Assembly: GCA_021234155.1 (NCBI GenBank)
Contig: JAJEKV010000002.1
Location: 2,996,936-3,060,935 of the forward strand
Length of the DNA stretch: 64,000 bases
DNA from: Isoetes taiwanensis
Taxonomy: Eukaryota; Streptophyta; Lycopodiopsida; Isoetales; Isoetaceae
Reading direction: 5' to 3'
A program made the translations under genes and the position numbers. Within the stretch, counting starts at the first letter, position 1. Each line of letters begins with the position of its first letter. This document shows positions 57,341 through 64,000 of the stretch, in pieces. Below the pieces are notes generated by a model. It worked only from the letters and a program-made list of their open reading frames with translations, had not been told where the DNA came from and did no database searches.

Positions 57341-59137
57341 AAAGTCATGTTTTGACAATCAATTCAAAAACCATAACCCTGAATGCTAAGATCTTTCAAA
57401 CAAGTATAAGATCATCTTGATTGGAGTTTGAAAATTTCAAGTTATAAGCTCTTGAGTTCTTCAGAATTTGAGAACTGAAAAATCTCATAACTTGAGATTG
57501 TGGTCTTAGAATTGAATAATTTTATGCTTGTTGAAAAGATCTCAGCTTAATCTACAATTTGTCTGAAAGGCACATTTGCATTTAGATCATTGAAAAAATG
57601 TTATTGCCAATTTTTCCAAAATACCACTGGGTTTAGTGGCATCAATCTTGTTAATTTGGAAGTTTCCGGTTTGACTAAAAATATTTTGGAATATGATTTT
57701 AAGATTTGTGATCGCTGAAAAACTTTTCTGGTTTCCAAAAATAGTAGAAATTTCTCCTATGATTCCTTTTTTCCCCTTGATTTCCAATCTTATCCGATGC
57801 TACACAGAGGAGCCCGCATGTAGTAAGCCCTGTTTTGGATTATTTTCTGTTTTCGTCCTTATCTAATTCTTCCGGAGTGCATGTCGTTTCTGACATGTGA
57901 GTACATGAAGGGCATGAAAAAATGAGGGGCGGTAATGCCCACTAGCACCCAAGATAAGCAAAAGCAGGGGTGCTTCAGGCGGACTAAAATCCCGCTAAAA
58001 GCATACATCCGGATGCATGCTTTTGCAACCCACCAGCATACTTTTGCCCAAATGCACACAATCTCGTCTCTCATGTGAATTGCGTCGATCCCACCTCCCT
58101 ATTTCAATTCGTAGAGAAATTTAATACTCTTTCAAAATTAAAGAGAGCAAAAATCCAGTACCTATTGTATAGGTAAAGAATTCTACCATTGAAGGATATT
58201 GTTGGCTATGCCACTTATTTTGTTACTGAAAAGTCGTTCTATTAATCTTACTCTAGACCAACAAAATTCCATGTGCGTCAACCACAATTAAAATATTTGG
58301 TTGAGTTGAGACCAACCACAGTTCCATCCTTTCAAGTTGAAATCAAAAATGAATTTTGTAGCTACATAATAGGCATTGATTATTTGGTGAAAATAATACT
58401 CTATTTCTAAATATTAATATAGTAAAGCAATAGAATCAAGGCAGATTAGACCATGACTAAGAGTGTTAGAGATGTGATCATCCCATGCTGAAAATAGTAC
58501 TCTATTTCGTCTGTCTAGGGTTCGGTTGGCTACAAGACTGAGTATTTTCGCTTTGTGTTTCCTCTTCCTCAAAGCACCTCTGAAGTTTGCATTCTGCACT
58601 TTATTTTTAGCTCGCAAAAGCTGAGGTTTATCCCCTAACCCGTCTTCCATGTGATTTTAATCCACCACTAAGAATAAATGCAGTTAATTTCTTGAAAAAC
58701 TAGATTATATTTCTCATTTCATTATTTCATTTTCAATAAGCATGCTTTTCTACCAGATTTTGAGTAGGATGTTCAGATTTTAAGCATGTTCAAACATGTT
58801 TCAAGAAGTTTGCAATAAACTTAGTCTATCTTCTTTATTTTTGAATGTCCATTTAACTTATGATAAGCATAATTTCATTATATATGGACTTTCCCTAAGT
58901 CCATATGACTCCCAAATGGACCCGAATTTTTAGAATATAGGGGTTTTATTTGTTAGAATGATGGAAAATTTCGGGAATCGTGCAGGTAGGTGAGATGGCA
59001 GGCCTTGTATCTATTAAGCCAAAGAAGTGCCATCCGAGTTTGTGTCTAGCCCAAGCGCCTTCACTAGAGGTGGTCTCGCCACAGTAGCCCGCATTCGCAA
59101 ATCTGCATAGTGTAGATTCATAGTCGGGACAGTCAGA
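57341..59137. other. No gene recognised
   Basis: AT-rich, with short frames on both strands, none recognisable. The compact, GC-richer region starts at about 58.97 kb. Confidence 0.4.
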
Positions 59138-59614
59138 ATGGTCCGAACCAGGCGCAGCGATGGATTCACAACGAGCGAAATGCAGTCCCATATCTGCGAG
59201 CTAATATTAGCTCATGCGAATCAGCTTCAGGTTGAGGTGCAGAACGAGATAAACCAAAATGGCACAGAAGAAATGAGACACCAACTTATGAAGCTCCTCC
59301 GTCGTGGAGAGTTGATGAAGGATGGCAATGAGCCGGATCACCTCGGCAGGGTAGAGCCGGAAGGGGCTGCTTTGATTTCATTGAAACGCCATATTCTGAG
59401 CGTAAGCTCAAGAGGTCGAAAATAGAGGATGTTTGGTCGCACAACAAAGTTCCGGTCGTTATTTAAGAAGCTTTACAAGAAGGAAAAAGGGGAGCGTGTG
59501 GCTTTGGTAACCAAGCTCATCCTCGGCCTCCCCATTCGATCACGAGAATTGGATGATCGGCTTGATCTCAGTATAGCCGACAAGGCATTACGAGAGTTCG
59601 ACCGGGGGATCTAA
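59138..59614 (+). pseudogene. Unidentified 158-codon frame with one internal TAG
   Basis: Starting at ATG 59138 the frame reads MVRTRRSDGFTTSEMQSHIC, is broken by TAG at 59423-59425, and continues in the same frame from RMFGRTTKFRSLFKKLYKKE to the TAA-type stop at 59612. The product would be charged and helical with a basic middle. The single stop could be a mutation or a readthrough site. No family recognised. It opens the compact segment that also holds the small-gene family and the second methyltransferase-like gene. Confidence 0.4.
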
Positions 59615-59820
59615 TTAAGTGGAACCGGGCATTGACCGAACCTCCATGTATAATATTATCTACTATTATCTATTATGTTTCTGTTCAACTATCTCTTTCG
59701 AGGCATGATGTTTAGTTATTTTTATTATCTATGTACTCCAGCCATGTACTCCATTCGGTTCTTGTCTACGTTGATAAAAGCCCATAACGTGAATTTCAGA
59801 AAAGTAACATCCTGTGTACA

Positions 59821-60280
59821 AACTGGGTGCTCGCCCACTTTGCCCCTTAAATGCCTTGAAGATAGTTTCGTCGAGGCCTGCAGAGGAAATTGGGCGCCCG
59901 CCCACTTTGCTTTTGGGAATAGTCTGAACAAAGCTTTCTCGAGGCCACCCCCGAGAAATTGGGCGCCCGCCCACTTTGTCCCGGAGATGGTCTGATGAAA
60001 GTTACCTCCGAAATTGGGCGCTCTGAACAAAGCTTTCTCGAGGCCACCCCCGAGAAATTGGGCGCCCGCCCACTTTGTCCTGGAGATGGTCTGATGAAAG
60101 TTACCTCCATCCTCGAGCAAATTGGGCCACCCCACTTTGTTCTTGAATTGTCTCGAACAAAGCTCCTTGGAGGCTTCCCCACCCACTTAATTATGAAAGG
60201 GGCAGCCCACTTTACCTTGGGAATGCTCTGTTCGAAATTCCATCGAGACCTCCTGAGAAAAATGGGTGGGCGCCCAATTT
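59821..60280. repeat. Cluster of hairpin repeats (arms AAATTGGGCG) with ~45-bp spacers
   Basis: Copies or part copies lie at 59821-59842, 59887-59908, 59956-59977, 60011-60022 (half), 60055-60076, 60119-60138 and 60259-60280 (inverted). In this cluster the right arm is often cgcccacttt. Spacers also repeat, for example tgaacaaagctttctcgagg and ggagatggtctgatgaaag. Overlapping open frames on both strands here are translations of this repeat, not genes. Confidence 0.9.
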
Positions 60281-60388
60281 CCTTGGAGTTGCAAGCGAAT
60301 GGAAAATGATAAAAACTAGATCAGAAACGAAGATAACAACTGAATGATAACAACTGAGAGATGCACAACACAGTTATATCATATAAAG

Positions 60389-60649
60389 TTATGAAATACA
60401 CGACTCAGATATATAATTATTGGTGATTTTATCAATCTCATAAGCCTCGCACTCCGGAACCCAAACAATATGGATAGTAACATGGTGTTCGCCGGGGGAG
60501 TCTTTCTTTCGACCAGTAGCTATACCATGCAGCCAGGGATCAAGGGTGATCCCTTTGAAGATGCATGCATGAAGATCGTCGAAAGTCATAAGGCAAGTGA
60601 GGGTGTCAAGATTTGACCTCTGAAGAAGTCTAGCAGGACGGCGAGACAT
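60389..60649 (-). CDS. Small-protein family member 1 (86 aa), unknown function
   Basis: The ATG at 60649 is chosen because a TATAAATA box lies about 36 nt upstream; longer frames would start before the TATA box. The product begins MSRRPARLLQRSNLDTLTCL. Conserved points shared with the two neighbours are a Cys (TLTCLM), a D/N-L/F pair (FDDLHAC) with a second Cys, GITLDPW, then HHVTIHIVWVPE and YEIDKIT. No signal peptide or membrane segment. It is divergently transcribed from member 2 with about 190 bp between the start codons. No known family recognised. Confidence 0.6.
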   Translation of the reverse strand: MSRRPARLLQRSNLDTLTCLMTFDDLHACIFKGITLDPWLHGIATGRKKDSPGEHHVTIHIVWVPECEAYEIDKITNNYISESCIS

Positions 60650-60684
60650 AGCAAAGGAATGTGTTGTGCACTCGAATGCGGCTA

Positions 60685-60710
60685 TATTTATAGGCATGGA
60701 ATTATTGATG
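60685..60710 (-). promoter_or_regulatory. Family promoter, member 1
   Basis: On the minus strand CATCAATAATT (60710-60700), 7 nt, TATAAATA (60692-60685); CCAATAAT lies further upstream at about 60732. Confidence 0.7.
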
Positions 60711-60765
60711 ACCACTGTAGCAACATTATTGGGTGTATATACGAGTAGTATGTATATCCAATAAT

Positions 60766-60792
60766 CATCAATAATTATGGTGGGTATAAATA
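60766..60792 (+). promoter_or_regulatory. Family promoter, member 2
   Basis: CATCAATAATT (60766-60776), 8 nt, TATAAATA (60785-60792), with CCAATAAT directly upstream at 60758. Confidence 0.75.
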
Positions 60793-60837
60793 TATATCAA
60801 ACCAATTTTGTCCATCAAATTTGGCCTGCGTCTAGCC

Positions 60838-61086
60838 ATGTGGTCTCATTCTGGTCCTGAACGTGATTCCATTACCTGCAAGATAAATCACGAAAACTTC
60901 AAGCAGTGCCGCGAGCGAGAGATACCGATGGAAGACTGGATGACCACTGTCGCTCTCAATCCTCGCCATTATCCTGATCCCTTCGATGTTATCATCCATC
61001 TGATATGGAATAGAGAGCACCAAATGTACATGATAGAAAAGATCACTGGAGTGCCTGGTGACAATGACTCAGAAGAGTCCCCCTAA
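60838..61086 (+). CDS. Small-protein family member 2 (82 aa), unknown function
   Basis: The ATG at 60838 is the first after the TATA box at 60785. The product begins MWSHSGPERDSITCKINHEN, then FKQC, EDWMTTVALNPRHYPDP, and FDVIIHLIWNREHQMYMIEK with ITGV and an acidic tail. It aligns with member 1 over SITC..NFKQC, the W, VIIHLIW against VTIHIVW, and MIEKIT against EIDKIT. A single exon, compact, with a hairpin repeat at 61239 about 150 bp past the stop. Function unknown. Confidence 0.65.
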   Translation: MWSHSGPERDSITCKINHENFKQCREREIPMEDWMTTVALNPRHYPDPFDVIIHLIWNREHQMYMIEKITGVPGDNDSEESP

Positions 61087-61238
61087 ATCAATGCTTGTCA
61101 TCTTGTTGTAATCAGATTATGTGAGTATCCAACGCAATCACACTTCTTTGTGTAATACACAGTTCTCTGAGATAAACTATTACACTTGTCTTGTATATGA
61201 CTCCTATGAAACAATATTAATCTCCATTCCTGGTGCTG

Positions 61239-61260
61239 AAATTGGGCGCCCGCCCAATTT
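61239..61260. repeat. Hairpin repeat, perfect copy
   Basis: AAATTGGGCG, CC, CGCCCAATTT; about 150 bp after the stop of small-protein member 2. Confidence 0.9.
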
Positions 61261-61340
61261 GCGTTGGAATGATTGATGGCGTGTACATGACGTACACGTA
61301 CATGATACTTGTACACGCTACAATCTACACCAATAATTCA

Positions 61341-61368
61341 CATCAATAATTTTACCTCACTATAAAAG
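61341..61368 (+). promoter_or_regulatory. Family promoter, member 3
   Basis: CATCAATAATT (61341-61351), 9 nt, TATAAAAG (61361-61368), with accaataattca just upstream at 61330. Confidence 0.75.
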
Positions 61369-61400
61369 GAGCTCCACTCGGCAGAGGCCATTCATCTCCC

Positions 61401-61611
61401 ATGGCATCCTTGCCTCCTCGTCCAGAGCACGTGCGAACCATCAAGTGCTCCATGATCTACCGGGATCTTTGTGAATGCGTGATGAACGGTGTCAAACTTG
61501 TTCCCTACTGCAATCCCTAGCGGATGGTCCTGAGATTCGTTGCCTCGGGCTACCTGATCAGGAGATCTATGAGCTGAATGCCATCACCGCAGCAGGTGTT
61601 GATGATGAGTG
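61401..61611 (+). pseudogene. Small-protein family member 3, broken
   Basis: From ATG 61401: MASLPPRPEHVRTIKCSMIY, RDLCECVMNGVKLVPY, then a TAG at about 61518. A frameshifted continuation reads PEIRCLGLPDQEIYELNAIT and ends AGVDDE at 61609-61611. It aligns with members 1 and 2 (TIKCSM ... DLCEC ... GVKLVPY ... YELNAIT). The promoter is intact and matches the other two. Downstream, gatataaggatgtaat is repeated three times, then a hairpin lies at 61765. Confidence 0.6.
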
Positions 61612-61614
61612 AAT

Positions 61615-61690
61615 CTGTGATATAAGGATGTAATGATATAAGGATGTAATGATATAAGATTTTGATGATATAATGATATAAGGAAGCATC
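61615..61690 (+). repeat. Short tandem repeat after member 3
   Basis: gatataaggatgtaat and variants, three to four copies. Confidence 0.75.
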
Positions 61691-61764
61691 GAACCTGAGT
61701 AGTTTGTAAAGTTGTGCTCCTCGACCTCCCCTTTTTCTTCACTTCCACTTCACCTCACGCTAGC

Positions 61765-61786
61765 AAACTGGGCGCCCGCCCAATTT
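61765..61786. repeat. Hairpin repeat
   Basis: AAACTGGGCG, CC, CGCCCAATTT; one mismatch in the left arm. Confidence 0.9.
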
Positions 61787-61876
61787 CCGGCCGAGGATAG
61801 CAAAGGTCTCAAGTTAACAGCAACAATCTTGGGCGTGAAATAAATGTAATTAAAAGTTTTAGTTTCTACGGTAACC

Positions 61877-61898
61877 AAATTGGGCGTCCGCCCAATTT
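61877..61898. repeat. Hairpin repeat
   Basis: AAATTGGGCG, TC, CGCCCAATTT; about 125 bp beyond the stop of the methyltransferase-like gene (minus strand). Confidence 0.9.
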
Positions 61899-62020
61899 GG
61901 TTAGCAAAGTAAATTAGAGAACTTTAAGACAAGGAACTGAAGGCAAAATTATCATTTCTCAAAAAAAAGTAATTACAAATGTTCATAACATAATTCCCAT
62001 ATTTTGAAATCAAAAGTCCC

Positions 62021-64000
62021 TCATTCGTCTGGGGGCACCTCTTCTGAATGCTCCTTGCTGGGTTGTTCATGCTGGGGCAGGGGTTGTTGTGCTGCCTCCT
62101 TGATCTTTTCCATTCTTTGCCTAAAATCTTCGGACCCCAGTTCCTCATTCTCCTCATCTGCAGCCTGATTGTCTTCTGTGTTCGCGACCTCTTCCTCTCC
62201 AGCTTGACTGTCCAATGTGTTGGGGACCACTTCCTCTCCATCCTGATTGTCCCTTTCCTGAGTTTCCATGACAACGACAGACTCAGGATCCCTAGCAACC
62301 TGTTTTTCGAACTTTGAGGTCTCCTCAATCATATCCTGAGTATTCACCAGTGCGGTCCCTGCCAGTGCGTTGATGGTCTCTTTTCTTCTCCTAAAAAGTT
62401 ACAAATCCTGAGCGTTGCCTTTTTGAGCTCTTCCTGAGTCGAGCTCTTGTCTTGTCTCAGAAGGGATTGCACTTCATTTATGGTTGTAGAGGAGAACAGA
62501 CAAGGTGTGTCAGGAACAGGAAGCTGAGGCTGAGGAACATTTTTGGAAGTAGAGGCCTTCTTCTTTCCTTCTTTGATCTTTTGTAGTGCCCGAGCTCTTG
62601 ATTTTTTCTCGTCTAACATGACATCGAGTTGCTCGAATATCTGTACAAGCTTAATTTCTAGCTTCTCGTCTGTCTCAAAAGACAATGTTTTATAGCCCTC
62701 GCACACTGCAGCTCGGCTAAAAGCACCACCGGAAAAGAAGTCGAGAACAGTGCAACCTTCCAGCATCAACTTCTGTATTAGATAGGTGCACTTCCTACTT
62801 TCCAACTGATTCTGGACGAGTACTCCTTCCCCACCTGCTGCACCCTTGTCGCACCAAGGACGATACAACCAATAAGCTGCAGGGAAAACAAATGTTAGAA
62901 ACATTCATAGTCAACAACGAAATTCGGCGGGCGCCCAATTTGAAATGCATACCTGCTGCACACTCATGATCAGGCAAATTCTTTTCGATGTCCTGTTTTT
63001 CTCGCAAATGCTTGGGAAACTTAGCATATTGCTTAGGATGGTCGGAATTGGCGGCAAATATTTAATTCTCAGGATGGCGAGCAGCTCTCGTCTCTGCCAC
63101 ATACATTAGCGAGGACAAGACATTGCAACTCTGGACTCTAGAGGTAGAAGCACTTACGGCGGGGGTCCCGGTAAGGAACTAACCCAAACACGGCTACCGC
63201 CACCGTCTATTGTCTTCATGGCGGATAGGCACTCATTAAAGGCGGTCGGCGTAATAAATATAGCTATCCAAAGAAAGGCTGCTGGTCCGTCATCGTGCTA
63301 AGCTGGTCAAGGAATTTTTGATAATCTTCCTTTGCCCATTTCTTTGTATATCTAAAGTCGCAACCAACGAAGCGGGCAGAAGTGTTCACCACTAATGGAC
63401 TAACGTGGAAACACTTGAACGGTTTGCCACCCTCCTCAACTGGCCCAAGAAGATATTCGTCTACTTTGCCGTAGAGGGACTCCGGAAAGCTTTCCTTCTC
63501 CATCTCTTTGCATCCTTCTGCCCATCCACTGATACTACTGGCGAACATAAGCATCAAATTCTCTGTGAATATGGGATGAGCTTGCCTCAAGGCAGCCATG
63601 TCTTGAAAAGGAAGTTTTTTCACTTCCTTCATGTATCTGACAAGGGCCCGCTCCATTGTTCCAATCTTCTTCAGCTCTAGGGCTCTGACTTTCATGGTAC
63701 ATCTTCCAGTCTAATCCTTGCTTCCCTTCAGGAATGTGGTGCCATCCTTGATCTCCTTCATCAGCCTTTGCAGATCTAGAGGATGCATGGACTTCAATGG
63801 GCGACAAGAATTGTTGGTGAAAAGTCTGAGCCTATCTTTCACTTCAATTTTTTCTCCCTTCTTATCCTTCAAACGGTCTTCGTAAAATAACTGGGCAATT
63901 TCGGTGCACATTGACCACGATTCGTCATCCAGATATACAAAGTAGTGTTGCCTTTTTAATTGTTTGCAGCGTGATAGCCACCCAATCCTACATGACACAG
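62021..64000 (-). pseudogene. Beta-class amino-methyltransferase-like gene, 5'-cut by the window edge
   Basis: From the edge the minus strand reads YFVYLDDESWSMCTEIAQLF, KSMHPLDLQRLMKEIKDGTT, a TAG at 63711, ALELKKIGTMERALVRYMKE, RFVGCDFRYTKKWAKEDYQK, then shifted frames with NECLSAMKTIDGGGSRVWVS and NLPDHECAAG. An 85-nt intron (about 62881-62953, acceptor tttccctgcag) precedes AYWLYRPWCDKGAAGG, then YLIQKLMLEGCTVLDFFSGG (MTase motif I) and KTLSFETDEK. After a one-base slip in an A-run at 62393-62397 the frame continues into an acidic tail to the stop at 62021. Motif IV (DPPY) is not visible where expected. Order and the W-x-K-(E/D)-D-(F/Y) block agree with 42.8-43.6 kb, so the two are paralogs. 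Confidence 0.5.
62920..62941. repeat. Hairpin repeat inside an intron
   Basis: The reverse complement reads AAATTGGGCG, CC, CGCCGAATTT. It lies inside the apparent 85-nt intron of the methyltransferase-like gene. Confidence 0.85.

Noticed and set aside
59675..60309. Overlapping open frames on both strands with repeated WAPAHF / WAGAQF motifs
   Set aside because: They are translations of the hairpin repeat cluster; frames stay open because the repeat lacks stops in several phases.

Overview
The window looks like nuclear DNA of a land plant. The evidence is a five-exon NIP-type aquaporin gene, a nuclear-encoded thylakoid one-helix LHC-like gene with a transit peptide, fragments of PLS/DYW-type PPR genes, plant-type LINEs with a zf-RVT domain, a Mutator-like element and a tRNA-derived SINE. 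Decayed gene pieces and nested repeats fill most of it, and genes are sparse. I cannot name the species. The many DYW-type PPR copies and the phage/bacterial-type amino-methyltransferase relatives would suit a fern or lycophyte, but that is a guess.

Layout. 1-8.65 kb is a tandem array of about 2.3-kb units, each with the same shrunken PPR-DYW pseudogene (minus strand); a LINE interrupts unit 3. 9.8-10.9 kb is a separate PPR-DYW pseudogene. 11.2-12.1 kb is a 5'-truncated LINE with a clear 16-bp target duplication. 13.6-14.9 kb is a second LINE family that ends in a (TTCTA)n tail; further pieces of it lie at 22.4, 23.2-24.0, 29.6-31.5, 37.3-38.2 and 46.1 kb. 15.8-18.8 kb is a MULE with long degenerate terminal inverted repeats and a broken transposase. 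21.1-21.6 kb is a SWIM zinc-finger gene fragment.

24.3-26.6 kb (minus) holds the best-preserved gene, a NIP5;1-like (NPS/NPV) boric acid channel. Its leader has two AUG-stop (AUGUAA) elements, each in a copy of a duplicated block. This is the arrangement known to give boron-dependent control of Arabidopsis NIP5;1.

31.5-45 kb (plus) is a decayed multi-exon gene with a ParB-like segment and a beta-class DNA amino-methyltransferase-like segment, followed by an FCP1/NIF-type HAD phosphatase-like segment. An approximately 6-kb insertion splits the ParB part, a 321-bp MITE sits in one exon, and one intron holds an array of a 16-bp palindrome. 46.4-47.2 kb is an SPT6 pseudogene, 48.7-49.3 kb a P450 pseudogene cut by a SINE, and 53.7-54.1 kb an ABCB transporter exon remnant. 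55.2-56.2 kb (plus) is an intact two-exon LHC-like gene.

59.1-64 kb is different in character: compact, with short intergenic distances. It holds three paralogous small genes that share one promoter layout (CATCAATAATT, 7-9 nt, TATAAA), twelve full or partial copies of a 22-bp hairpin (arms AAATTGGGCG), and at the window edge a second methyltransferase-like gene. Its catalytic motif IV is unrecognisable, as in the 42-44 kb relative. The small-gene family, the hairpins and the paired degenerate methyltransferases are the best candidates here for an undescribed system, perhaps a mobile or virus-derived element. No viral hallmark gene is visible, so that origin is only a hypothesis.
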